DNA from: Elusimicrobiota bacterium
Lineage (GTDB): Bacteria > Elusimicrobiota > Elusimicrobia > UBA1565
DNA: 64,000 nt
Direction of reading: 5' to 3'
NCBI GenBank assembly: GCA_016212885.1
Contig: JACRDO010000095.1
Coordinates: 1 to 64,000, forward strand
Below, piece by piece: positions 33,683 to 41,795 of the stretch. The notes beneath the pieces were generated by a model, which was not told where the DNA came from, made no database searches, and worked only from the letters and a program-made list of their open reading frames with translations. The position numbers and the translations under genes were made by a program. Positions within the stretch are counted from its first letter, which is position 1; every line of letters starts with the position of its first letter.

Positions 33683-34665
33683 GGCTCCTCGCCGCTCTCC
33701 TCTGCCTGTCCCTCGCAGCTGCCACGCCGGCGCAGGCCAGCGATTTCTCCTCGTCCGCGATCGGCACAGCCGGCTCCGAGTTCCTGAACATGGACGTGGG
33801 CCCGCGCGGCATCGCCATGGGCGGCGCTTACTCGGCCGCTGTCAACGACGCGTATTCCCTCTACTGGAACCCCGCGGGCCTGACCCAGATCCCGCAGATA
33901 TCGGCCACCGCCATGCACAACGAGTACCTGGCCGGCATCCGCATGGAGTACCTCGCCTACGCGCAGAGGTGCAACGAGAACACCGTCCTCGCGGGCGGCT
34001 TGCGCTTCATGGACGCCGGCTCGATCGATGAGACGGATATCAACGGCAACAGCGCCGGCTACTTCCATCCCCGCAACTACGTCGTCGAAGCGGGCTGGGG
34101 CAAGTCGATCGCTGACCTCTCCGACGCCGAGCGGGACATCGCTCTCGGCGTGACCGGCCGCCATTTCTATTCGGACATGGTGGCCAGCGCGGACGGCTAC
34201 TCGGGAGACGTCGGCCTCCAGGCGCGCTACACCGAGGCCGCCATGCCCTACGTGTTCAGCTTCGTGGCTCAGAACCTGGGCCAGGGCCAGAAGTTCGACT
34301 ACACCCGCGACACCCTGCCCTTCCGCGCGAGGTTCGGCGCCTCCCTTCAGGCGACCGCCTTCATGCTCCTGTGCATGGAAGCCGTCATGCCGGTCTCCAA
34401 CGAACCTTACGGCGCACTCGGCATCGAGATGTCTCTCGAAGCCCCCAACGACGTCAAGGCCTTCCTCCGAGGCGGCTACAACTCCATCAACCAGTTCAGC
34501 GGGCTGGAGGGATTCCGCGGAGCCGCCTTCGGCTTCGGCTTGAAGCTGAAGGACTTCACGATCGATTATTCCTTCGTCCCCTTCGGCATGCTCGGCGACG
34601 CGCACAGGTTCGCCCTCTCCTGGAACCTGCCGGCGAAGCACTCCCGCAGGTTCCGCCAGCGCTGA
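33679..34665 (+). CDS. PorV/PorQ-like outer-membrane beta-barrel protein
   Basis: The 328-residue exported protein has a signal peptide (ending TPAQA) and the PorV/PorQ (UPF0164) signature at its N-terminus: GTAGSEFLNMDVGPRGIAMGGAYSA, then YWNPAGL. Alternating beta strands follow. In type IX secretion PorV shuttles C-terminally tagged cargo. This gene overlaps the giant protein with a sorting-like C-terminus by 4 bases, so the two may form a cargo/carrier pair. No PorU or other secretion components are visible in the window. Confidence 0.85.
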   Translation: MRLLAALLCLSLAAATPAQASDFSSSAIGTAGSEFLNMDVGPRGIAMGGAYSAAVNDAYSLYWNPAGLTQIPQISATAMHNEYLAGIRMEYLAYAQRCNENTVLAGGLRFMDAGSIDETDINGNSAGYFHPRNYVVEAGWGKSIADLSDAERDIALGVTGRHFYSDMVASADGYSGDVGLQARYTEAAMPYVFSFVAQNLGQGQKFDYTRDTLPFRARFGASLQATAFMLLCMEAVMPVSNEPYGALGIEMSLEAPNDVKAFLRGGYNSINQFSGLEGFRGAAFGFGLKLKDFTIDYSFVPFGMLGDAHRFALSWNLPAKHSRRFRQR

Positions 34666-34666
34666 C

Positions 34667-36262
34667 ATGAGCGAACAGCCCCCGCAGCGGCCCGACCTCC
34701 CGCCCTTCAGGCGTCCGGCGCCGCCTCCGCCGGCGCCTCCGGCCTCCGGCCTCCTGCGGCCCGAGGAAACGCCCTTGATGGAGTACCTCCGCAAGCGGAC
34801 CGAGGCCATGGAGCAGGAGCTGGCCCTCGAGCGCGAGCGCGCCCGCGCGGCCGAGAGCCTCATCAAGCAGCAGGAAGCCCTGCGCACAGAGGTCGAGACC
34901 CAGCTCAAGGCCATCGCCGAGCAGATGCGCCAGCAGAAGGCCCTGCAGATGTCCGAGGAGGACCGGCAGGCCTCGCACGGCCGCATCTCGGCGCTCGAAC
35001 AGCGCCTAGACGAGATGCACAAGACCTGGGCCTCCCTGCTCAAGGACGCCATCGGGCGGCGCGAGTTCGGCCTGGCGGAGGCCTCCAGCGGGATCGAGAA
35101 GCTCGCCCAGGCCCTATCCGAGCTCAAGGGGGAGCTGTCGGTCCTCAAGGAATCGGCCGCGGCGGCCGCGAAGCTCCCGCCCGAGATCCGCGAAATGCGC
35201 GAACTCCTGCCGGCGCTCGAGAAAGCGCGCGCGGAAGAGGAAGGCCTTCTGCGCGCGCGGCTCTGCGAGCTGATCGGGGGCCTCGGGGACGTGATCGTTT
35301 CCCGGCTCAAGGAGATGGGAAGCCGCCTCGGCGAGGAGAGCGGCCGGCAGAACGAGCGCTTGGAGCAGCTTTCCCGCGAGCGCGCGGCGCTCGCGCGCGC
35401 CATCGAGGAGCAGCGCCATGAGGCCCGCGAGGAGACCCTTCGGGAGCAGGCCGCCATGCAGCAGCAGCTCGACGAGCAGATGAAGGGGGTCCGGAGCGCG
35501 CTCGGAGAGCTCTCCGGGCGCCAGGGCGCGGCTTCCCATGTCCTGGAGGACGTCCGCAAGCTCTCCGAGGCGGTCCATGCGATCCTCCAGAGGCCCGAGA
35601 AGGCCAAAGACCAGATCCTCCAGGAAATGGAGCAGGAGAAGCGCGATCTGATGAAGGCGCTGAGGGAGCGGACCGAGCAGATGCGCGCCCAGGCCATCGA
35701 GCGCCGGGAGATCGAACGGAGCCTCGGGGAGAGCCTCATGGAGCTCCGGCGAGAGCTCGAGAAGGAGGTTGCGGCCCACCTGGGGACCAAGGCCCAGATC
35801 GCCGGCCTCGAGAGGACGATCGACGCGCTCAAGGCCGAGGCCGATCTGAGGCGCAAGGAGCTGGCGGCCAAGGACGAGCGGTTCGCCCAGCTCGCCGGCG
35901 AGCGCGACGCCCTGGTCAAAGCCCTGGCGGAGGAGGCGGAAAGGGTCCGCCGGCTCATCGAGGAACGGGCCCTCTCGGATGGCGCCTGGGAGGAGAAGAT
36001 CGTCGAGTACCAGAAGCTCGCCAACGACGCGAGGGAGAAGACCAGCCGGGCCGAGCAGGCCTCCACGGACCTGCGCTGCCAGGTCCAGACCCTCGGCGAC
36101 CACCTCAGCCGGCTGGTCCGCGAGAAGGAGGCTGTCGAGAGCCGCTACGGGCAATGGCAGAAGGAGCAAGAGGAGCTCGCCCAAGAGCTCCAGAAGAAGG
36201 ACGAGATGATCGCCATGCTCTCAGCCACCTTCCGCAACCTGCTCAAGAAGCCCGCTGAATAG
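34667..36262 (+). CDS. Long coiled-coil protein
   Basis: The 531-residue hydrophilic protein has a Pro-rich N-terminus (residues 1-35) and then continuous charged coiled coil without a membrane segment or signal peptide. The start is one base after the PorV-like gene's stop, implying co-transcription with the surface-protein genes. No family was recognised; similarity to the rod of the protein at 24085 is compositional only. Confidence 0.78.
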   Translation: MSEQPPQRPDLPPFRRPAPPPPAPPASGLLRPEETPLMEYLRKRTEAMEQELALERERARAAESLIKQQEALRTEVETQLKAIAEQMRQQKALQMSEEDRQASHGRISALEQRLDEMHKTWASLLKDAIGRREFGLAEASSGIEKLAQALSELKGELSVLKESAAAAAKLPPEIREMRELLPALEKARAEEEGLLRARLCELIGGLGDVIVSRLKEMGSRLGEESGRQNERLEQLSRERAALARAIEEQRHEAREETLREQAAMQQQLDEQMKGVRSALGELSGRQGAASHVLEDVRKLSEAVHAILQRPEKAKDQILQEMEQEKRDLMKALRERTEQMRAQAIERREIERSLGESLMELRRELEKEVAAHLGTKAQIAGLERTIDALKAEADLRRKELAAKDERFAQLAGERDALVKALAEEAERVRRLIEERALSDGAWEEKIVEYQKLANDAREKTSRAEQASTDLRCQVQTLGDHLSRLVREKEAVESRYGQWQKEQEELAQELQKKDEMIAMLSATFRNLLKKPAE

Positions 36263-36281
36263 CCCCCCGTCCCTAAAGTCC

Positions 36282-36309
36282 TTGACAGAAAAATCTAATC
36301 GGGTAAACT
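36282..36309 (+). promoter_or_regulatory. Promoter of the DksA/TraR-like gene
   Basis: TTGACA (36282-36287), a 16-base spacer and TAAACT (36304-36309). The leader to ATG 36375 contains a stem CCCAGCC/GGCTGGG (36327-36333 and 36345-36351) with a T-rich loop. An AAGGAG Shine-Dalgarno site lies 8 bases before the ATG. Confidence 0.65.
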
Positions 36310-36374
36310 ATATCCTCTTGCCGGTTCCCAGCCGGGTTTTTGAGGGCTGGGCCCGCGCGGATAAGGAGCGCCTT

Positions 36375-36815
36375 ATGGCCACGAAGAAGACGAAACCAGC
36401 GAAAACCCGGCGGCCCGCGAAGAAGGCCCACAAAAAGCGCGCCGCGGCCGCGCCGGGCGCGGCGATCTCGAAGCCGGAGTTGGCGGTCATCCAGAGATTC
36501 CTTCTCGCCAAGCGCAAAGAGATCCTGGACATCATGCGCAAGAACCAGGACATGGAGCCGATCACCTCGGAGGTGGGAGACGAAGCCGACCAGGCGGGGC
36601 AGTCACTCGAGAAGGAGATGATCTTCGAGCTTTCCGACAACGAGCGCAACGCCTTAGACCAGATCGAGGGGGCTCTGCGCAAGATCGAGAAGGGCGCCTA
36701 CGGCCTCTGCGAGTCCTGCCAGAAGCCCATCATGAAGCAGCGGCTGAAGGCGATGCCTTTCGCGCGCTACTGCATCGGCTGCCAAAGCACTTCGGAGCGC
36801 GCGGTCATCTCGTGA
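36375..36815 (+). CDS. DksA/TraR-family zinc-finger protein
   Basis: The 146-residue protein has a Lys/Ala-rich N-terminal tail (residues 1-30), a helical coiled-coil region and a C-terminal C4 zinc finger (GLCESCQKPI ... ARYCIGCQ), the DksA/TraR/YteA pattern. Such proteins bind the RNA polymerase secondary channel or related targets. ATG 36375 is chosen because AAGGAG precedes it; the upstream open frame runs through the promoter. The basic tail is unusual for DksA and recalls histone-like extensions. Confidence 0.87.
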   Translation: MATKKTKPAKTRRPAKKAHKKRAAAAPGAAISKPELAVIQRFLLAKRKEILDIMRKNQDMEPITSEVGDEADQAGQSLEKEMIFELSDNERNALDQIEGALRKIEKGAYGLCESCQKPIMKQRLKAMPFARYCIGCQSTSERAVIS

Positions 36816-36830
36816 GGTTATGTCCCTTTC

Positions 36831-36888
36831 GTCCCGAACATCCGAACGGCGTATCGAACTTTCCAAACGACTTAGGTTCAATACGTCC
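36831..36888. repeat. Family-1 element between the DksA-like and transglycosylase genes
   Basis: The left half of one unit (GTCCCGAACATCCGAACGGC) runs into a second unit, GTATCGAAC ... GTTCAATAC (36851-36859 and 36876-36884; one mismatch). It is a chimeric pair like that at 20438. The last residues and stop of the transglycosylase gene lie in its right end. Confidence 0.85.
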
Positions 36889-38581
36889 GGCTGTCCCTTC
36901 TGGAGGGGGGCATATAGTCCGAGCAGTCGAGGGATTCGCCGCCTAGATCCGCGTAATACCCGAGGACCTTCCGCACGTAATTCTTGGTTTCAGGGAAGTT
37001 CGGGATCCGCGTCTTCACCCGCCCCTCCCCGGCGTTGTAGGCCGCGACGGCCAGGACCTTGTCGCCGTCGTAGAGTTCCAGCAGCCGCGTCAGGTGGCGA
37101 ACGCCTCCGTCGATGTTCTGCTCCGGGTTGCGGGGATTGACGCCCAGGCGGCGGGCGGTGCCTGGCATGAGCTGCATCAAGCCGACGGCGCCCGCGTCCG
37201 ACACCACCATGGGATTTCCCCAAGGATTCTCGGCCCGCATGACGGCTTCCACGAGCTTTGGGTCTAAGCCGCGCTTGCCCGCGATGATCTCGATGGTCTT
37301 CCGGTAGCGCGCCACGGGATCCTTAGTCGGGATGGAAGCCGCGGGGAGGGGGGTAATCGCCTGCTTGACCTGGTCCCGGACAGCTTTCAGAGTCGGGCTC
37401 TTCACCGGCCGTACGGCTTCCACCTTGGGCTTGGAAGGCCCCTGCCGGTAGGCCCGCTCGTAGGCGGCCAGGAGGTACTTGACCTCCGGATCGTTCGGGA
37501 TGCCTCCGCTGCGCACGACCTTCCCGGTGCCGACCTGATAGGCGGCCAGGGCGCGGTGCACGTCCCCGTGGAAAAAATCCAAGAGCTTGGACAGCAGCTT
37601 CGCTCCGACCCGGATGTTCGTCTCCGGGTTCTTGAGGTCCGCGGCCTTCATGCCCACGGCCTTCGCGGCGCCCGGGGTGATGAGCAGGAGCCCGTAGGAG
37701 CCCCCGCTCGCTCGGCCGGGCTTGGCTTCGAAGCCGCCTTTGGCGGCCACGAGGGCGCGCAGAACGTCCGGACTGATCCCCGCGGCCTTCGCCTCGCTTT
37801 GGATGACGGCTTCGTAAGGGCCCAAGGGGACCGCGTCCCGAACATCCGAACGCAGTAGTTCGGGACGTATTGAACCTACGGCGTGTGGAAGGTTCAATAC
37901 GTCCGGCAGGGGCACGTCCTTGCTGAGGTTGGCGCCCACGGTCTCGATGGCCCTGGGGAATCCCAGAGAACCCGCGGGCGATGCTTTCGCCGCAACGCGG
38001 GTCCAAGGCATGAGCGGCGTCCCGAACATCCGAACGGCGTTGGTTCGGGACGTCCCAAACCTACGCATTTCGGATGTTTGGGACGACGCGAGTGCATCGC
38101 GCACCGCGCTGTTGTCATAAAAGGCGGCAGGATCCTTCGCCCCCGCGGCCGCGCTCATGTCCAAAGTCTTCTTCGCGGCCGCGAGCTCCGCGCGCCGGGA
38201 AAGCTCCGGAGACTTCTCCTGCTGAGCCCGGGGCTCGAAGCCCTCCGGCCGCTCCTCGAAGCGGATGTTGTCCTTGCCCCAGACGGCCTTGAGGAGCTCG
38301 ATCGACTCCGCGGCCTCCTCCGCCTGCTGGAGCGTCCACGTGGAAGCGGTGAACCGCAGCTCCGCCATGCCGTTCTCCGTGTCCTCTACGAGGCTCTTGC
38401 CGGCGCCTAGGCCCACCAAGCCGAGGATCCGGGGCTCGGTGGCGTTCAGCTTCTCCTGCGCCTCGACACTCACGCCCTCAGGCATGCGCAGGACCACGCG
38501 GACATCGGCGCTCGCGGAGAAGGAGAGGAAGAGCAGTCCGAGGGAGGCTGCGGCGGAGATCCTGCAGGCTGGGCCCTTCAT
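36878..38581 (-). CDS. Two-domain lytic transglycosylase with repeat-encoded inserts
   Basis: The 567-residue exported protein has a signal peptide (ending SASA) and two SLT-type transglycosylase domains. In the second (about 430-545), Glu451 in RAENPWG is the catalytic acid and GLMQLMPGTA and AVAAYNAGEG are intact. In the first (about 260-375) the corresponding position is Lys281 (AAKGGF), so it is probably a non-catalytic, sugar-binding copy. Residues 227-249 (69 bp) and about 166-188 (66 bp) are family-1 inserts, and the C-terminal RDSRTY also comes from a repeat. It cleaves peptidoglycan glycan strands in the periplasm. Confidence 0.87.
   Translation of the reverse strand: MKGPACRISAAASLGLLFLSFSASADVRVVLRMPEGVSVEAQEKLNATEPRILGLVGLGAGKSLVEDTENGMAELRFTASTWTLQQAEEAAESIELLKAVWGKDNIRFEERPEGFEPRAQQEKSPELSRRAELAAAKKTLDMSAAAGAKDPAAFYDNSAVRDALASSQTSEMRRFGTSRTNAVRMFGTPLMPWTRVAAKASPAGSLGFPRAIETVGANLSKDVPLPDVLNLPHAVGSIRPELLRSDVRDAVPLGPYEAVIQSEAKAAGISPDVLRALVAAKGGFEAKPGRASGGSYGLLLITPGAAKAVGMKAADLKNPETNIRVGAKLLSKLLDFFHGDVHRALAAYQVGTGKVVRSGGIPNDPEVKYLLAAYERAYRQGPSKPKVEAVRPVKSPTLKAVRDQVKQAITPLPAASIPTKDPVARYRKTIEIIAGKRGLDPKLVEAVMRAENPWGNPMVVSDAGAVGLMQLMPGTARRLGVNPRNPEQNIDGGVRHLTRLLELYDGDKVLAVAAYNAGEGRVKTRIPNFPETKNYVRKVLGYYADLGGESLDCSDYMPPSRRDSRTY
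37835..37903. repeat. Family-1 element inside the transglycosylase gene (copy A)
   Basis: GTCCCGAAC/GTTCGGGAC (37835-37843 and 37858-37866) overlaps GACGTATTGAACCT/AGGTTCAATACGTC (37864-37877 and 37890-37903). The length is 69 bp. The translation, NLPHAVGSIRPELLRS, matches the AAA+ insert in frame and sequence. Confidence 0.92.
38019..38084. repeat. Family-1 element inside the transglycosylase gene (copy B)
   Basis: GTCCCGAAC/GTTCGGGAC (38019-38027 and 38043-38051) is followed directly by GTCCCAAAC/GTTTGGGAC (38052-38060 and 38076-38084). The length is 66 bp (22 codons), in frame with the gene. Confidence 0.92.
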
Positions 38582-38658
38582 ACACCCTCAGTGTAGGCCC
38601 ATGGGCTTGAGAGCACCCGTGGCCGAGGGCCCAGCCCGCAATGGGTCCTTGGACCCGG

Positions 38659-39411
38659 CTACTCTTTTCTATCTTTGAAGAAGGGGAGCCTCGCGCGGGC
38701 CGCGCGCACCTCATCCTTCCCAATGTCCGCCTCGCAGACGTGCAGTCCCTCCAGGCTCCCGCAGTCCAGCACGACCATGCCCATCGGGTCGAAGACCATG
38801 GAATTGCCGCCGTATTCCAGCCCGCCGGGCTCCCTGCCGATCCGGTTCACTCCGACCACGTAGGCCTGGTTCTCGATGGCTCGGGCGCGCAGGAGCGTCA
38901 TCCAGTGCTCCGCGCGCCGCAGGGGCCAGCACGCGATGAGGACGAAGACGTCGGTCTTCTCGGCGAGGCGCCAGAACAGATAGGGGAAGCGCAGATCGAA
39001 GCAGACCGCGGGGGAGACGGACATGCCGCCCAACTCGAAGGTCTCCTGCCTCGCGCCGGCTTTGTAGTCCTTGTCCTCGCCGTTGAATGAAAAGAGGTGG
39101 ATCTTGGAGTACTCCGAGACCTGCCGGCCCGACGCGTCGAGGGTGATGAGCTTGTTGAAGCCCTCCTCGACTCCGCCGTAGGAGACGCATACGGAGTGGT
39201 CCCTAGCCAGGTCCGCGAAGAAGGATTTATCGTCCGCAGCGAGGGTGGTCTTGACCTGGTCCATCGAGAATCCGCTCAAGGTCATCTCGGGGAAGACGAC
39301 CCAGCCGGCCTGCCTTCTCCGGGGACACGCTTCCATAAGAGAAAGGATCTTCCTCTTATTGGATTCCTTGTCCTCCCACGCCATGTCGTACTGGAAGAGC
39401 CCGATCTTCAT
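38659..39411 (-). CDS. Nitrilase-superfamily amidohydrolase, omega-amidase (YafV)-like
   Basis: The 250-residue protein has the Glu-Lys-Cys triad of carbon-nitrogen hydrolases: Glu in FPEMTLSGF, Lys in YSKIHLF and Cys in AVCFDLRFP. The length and the WPLRRAEHW motif fit YafV/Nit2 omega-amidases, which hydrolyse alpha-ketoglutaramate or alpha-ketosuccinamate and repair deaminated products. TATAAT lies 9 bases upstream of its ATG. The gene is divergent from the glycosyltransferase gene. Confidence 0.9.
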   Translation of the reverse strand: MKIGLFQYDMAWEDKESNKRKILSLMEACPRRRQAGWVVFPEMTLSGFSMDQVKTTLAADDKSFFADLARDHSVCVSYGGVEEGFNKLITLDASGRQVSEYSKIHLFSFNGEDKDYKAGARQETFELGGMSVSPAVCFDLRFPYLFWRLAEKTDVFVLIACWPLRRAEHWMTLLRARAIENQAYVVGVNRIGREPGGLEYGGNSMVFDPMGMVVLDCGSLEGLHVCEADIGKDEVRAARARLPFFKDRKE

Positions 39412-39420
39412 CCGGTGCCA

Positions 39421-39441
39421 ATTATATCAGAATGGTAGAAT
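39421..39441. promoter_or_regulatory. Divergent promoter pair
   Basis: The minus strand carries TATAAT (39421-39426) 9 bases before the nitrilase ATG. The plus strand carries TAGAAT (39436-39441) 9 bases before the glycosyltransferase ATG at 39451. Neither has a strong -35 box; the two polymerase sites overlap. Confidence 0.5.
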
Positions 39442-39450
39442 AGCGGCTCC

Positions 39451-41055
39451 ATGTGCGCGAAGCTCCTCCTCGCGATAGTCCTCTCGTCCCCGTTCTGGAA
39501 CCTCGGCCACCCGCTCTGGGAGGTGGACGACGCCCGGTACGCGGAAGTCCCCCGCGAGATGATCGAACGCGGAGACTGGCTGACCCCGAGCCTGAACTAC
39601 TTCGACTACGTCGAGAAGCCGCCTCTGATCTACTGGCTTCCGGCGCTCTCCTACAAGATCTTCGGGGTCAGCGAGGCGGCCGCGCGTCTGCCGAACGCCC
39701 TGCTCACGCTCCTCGGGATGCTCGGGGTCTGGTGGCTGGGCTCCTGGCTCTTCTGCGCGCAGACGGGCCTCTGGGCGGCCCTCATCCTGGGCACCTGCGC
39801 GCAGTATTTCGTCCTGGGTCATTTCCTGACGCCTGATACGGCCGTGAGCGTCTTCCTGCTTTGGGCTACCGCGGCGATCCTCCGCTGTCTCAGGAAGCCG
39901 GAGGACACCCGCTGGGCCGGCCCTTTGGCCTGGTTCGCGATGGCCCTGGGCTTCCTGTCCAAAGGCCTCATCAGCCTGCTTCTGCCGTGCCTGTGGACCG
40001 TCCTGCTCCTGGGATTCTTCCCGGAACTGCGCCGGGGCGCCAAGGGCCTGCTCTTCAACTGGGGCGTCCTGATCTTCGTCCTCATCATCGGCTCCTGGGT
40101 CCTGGCGATGGAGAGCCGGCATCCCGGCTTCTGCCGCTTCTACTTCATCCGGGAGCAGTTCCAGCGCTACTTGACCCCCAGGTACGCCAGGCCCGGGCCG
40201 TGGTACTACTTCTTCGGAGTGGACGCGGGCGGGCTGCTCCCCTGGACCCCGCTTGCGTGGGCCGCAACGATGCTTCCGCTGCTGCGCTGGCGCAGGGAGG
40301 ACCCCGGACGCAGGCAGCTGGCCCTCTGGGTCGCGGCGACCTTCGCCTTCTTCTCTGCCTCGAGCTCGAAGCTGCCGACCTACATCATGCCGATCTTCAC
40401 GCATCAGGCTCTGCTAGCGGCCGAGCTGCTGGGCCGGCTCGACGGGAAAGCGGCCAGGTGGGTGCGCCGCGGCGCCTTCCTGCTGGCGGGGATCTCCCTC
40501 GGCGCGGCCCTGACGGCTTGTGTCCTCGCGCAGCGGGCGGCCTGGCTCCCCCTGCCGCAGACCGCGATCTGGGCCGCCTCCGCTTTCGCGCTGGCGCAGG
40601 CCTTCGCCCTCGGGACGCTCGCCCTGGGCCGCGGCGGCCCCTTGCGGCCCGCGGCTTGGGCTTCGGCGGCCAACGCTTCCCTGCTTCTCGCCGCCCACCT
40701 TGGCGTTTCCGTGCTGAGCGCGAAAGCTCTATCCTTGGAGATTTCGGCCAGGTTCTCGCCCGGGGACCGCATCATCGCCTACGACAAATACCTGCACGGC
40801 GTTGCCTTCTACGTCCGCCGGCCCGTCGACGTCGTCAATTGGCTCGGCGAGCTGAGTTACGCGAAGCAGAGGGGGGCCGATCCGAGCCGTTTCGGCGACG
40901 ACGACACGATCCGCCGCCTCAAGACGGGCCCCGGAAGCCCCCGCACCTTCGTCACGCTGGAGAACAAGCTCCTCAGGCACTTCCGAACCCTCCGCCCGAA
41001 AAAGGACTTCCGGCGCGTGTCCTCTTTCGGAAACTGGATTCTTGTCGAATTGTGA
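39451..41055 (+). CDS. ArnT/PMT-like lipid-linked sugar glycosyltransferase
   Basis: The 534-residue integral membrane protein has about 11 hydrophobic segments. The first periplasmic loop has the motif WEVDDARYAEVPREM, and YVEKPPLIYWL follows, both typical of ArnT-like (GT83) and PMT-related (GT39) transferases. These move a sugar from a polyprenyl phosphate to lipid A or protein on the periplasmic side. No aminoarabinose pathway genes are nearby, so the transferred sugar is unknown. Confidence 0.88.
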   Translation: MCAKLLLAIVLSSPFWNLGHPLWEVDDARYAEVPREMIERGDWLTPSLNYFDYVEKPPLIYWLPALSYKIFGVSEAAARLPNALLTLLGMLGVWWLGSWLFCAQTGLWAALILGTCAQYFVLGHFLTPDTAVSVFLLWATAAILRCLRKPEDTRWAGPLAWFAMALGFLSKGLISLLLPCLWTVLLLGFFPELRRGAKGLLFNWGVLIFVLIIGSWVLAMESRHPGFCRFYFIREQFQRYLTPRYARPGPWYYFFGVDAGGLLPWTPLAWAATMLPLLRWRREDPGRRQLALWVAATFAFFSASSSKLPTYIMPIFTHQALLAAELLGRLDGKAARWVRRGAFLLAGISLGAALTACVLAQRAAWLPLPQTAIWAASAFALAQAFALGTLALGRGGPLRPAAWASAANASLLLAAHLGVSVLSAKALSLEISARFSPGDRIIAYDKYLHGVAFYVRRPVDVVNWLGELSYAKQRGADPSRFGDDDTIRRLKTGPGSPRTFVTLENKLLRHFRTLRPKKDFRRVSSFGNWILVEL

Positions 41056-41063
41056 GCTAAACT
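41035..41063 (+). promoter_or_regulatory. Promoter of the two-TM protein gene
   Basis: TGGATT (41035-41040), a 17-base spacer and TAAACT (41058-41063). The ATG at 41070 is 6 bases later. The promoter overlaps the end of the preceding gene. Confidence 0.6.
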
Positions 41064-41069
41064 AACGGT

Positions 41070-41795
41070 ATGCTCCCATCGTCATCTCAGCCCGAATTGC
41101 TGCTGCCGCAGATCCGGCTTCGCAAGCCCTTCTGGAAGAGGGGCGGCTTCTGGTGCCTTTTCGTGTTCGTCCTGGCCATGCCGTTCATCTACAGGAGCCG
41201 CGTGAGCCTGGAGCGGAAGTTCCGGGCGACCTTCCTGCCGAAGCTCGCCAGCCGCGCGAAATCGCTCAAGGAGAAGGCCGCCCAGACCTTCGGAGAGCAG
41301 GCCAAGGAGGCTTACAAGGTCGCCAAGGAGATCGGCCGCGACGCGCTCCCGAATCAGCCGCCGTCGGACGACAACCTTCCGACGAACCCTCCCGCCTCCA
41401 CGCTCGAGGCTCCGGACGCCTCCCCGCGGCTCGCCTCCGATGGGGACGACGTGACCCCGGAGGCCCTGGTCAAGGGACGCCGGGACCCGAAAGACCGCCA
41501 GCGCCTGGCCCTCGGCCACAGCCCCATGGCCGGCGCCGGCTATCAGTACAAGGAGCACGGGGTCCAGGTCGCGAAGCGCAAGAAGTACGGGCCGGTCTCC
41601 AAGACTTCGATCGCCCCCGGCCAGGAGATCCAGGGCGGCCTCTACAGCTTCGAGAGCTCGCAGGAGGAAGAGGTCTCGTTCTTTGAGACGGACCTGGGCA
41701 AGGGGATCCTCCTCGCCCTGGGCTTCTCGGGGGTGTTCGGCCTGATGGGCTACGCGTTGCTGAGCATCAACAAAGACTACGCCAAGAAGACGTGA
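41070..41795 (+). CDS. Two-transmembrane protein of unknown function
   Basis: The 241-residue protein has hydrophobic helices near both ends (about 28-45, FWCLFVFVLAMPFIY, and 212-233, GILLALGFSGVFGLMGYALLS). Between them lies a charged helical stretch (KSLKEKAAQTFGEQAKEAYKVAKE) and a disordered Pro/Ser/Asp linker. No family was recognised. It converges with the RDD gene with no spacing between the stop codons. Confidence 0.72.
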   Translation: MLPSSSQPELLLPQIRLRKPFWKRGGFWCLFVFVLAMPFIYRSRVSLERKFRATFLPKLASRAKSLKEKAAQTFGEQAKEAYKVAKEIGRDALPNQPPSDDNLPTNPPASTLEAPDASPRLASDGDDVTPEALVKGRRDPKDRQRLALGHSPMAGAGYQYKEHGVQVAKRKKYGPVSKTSIAPGQEIQGGLYSFESSQEEEVSFFETDLGKGILLALGFSGVFGLMGYALLSINKDYAKKT

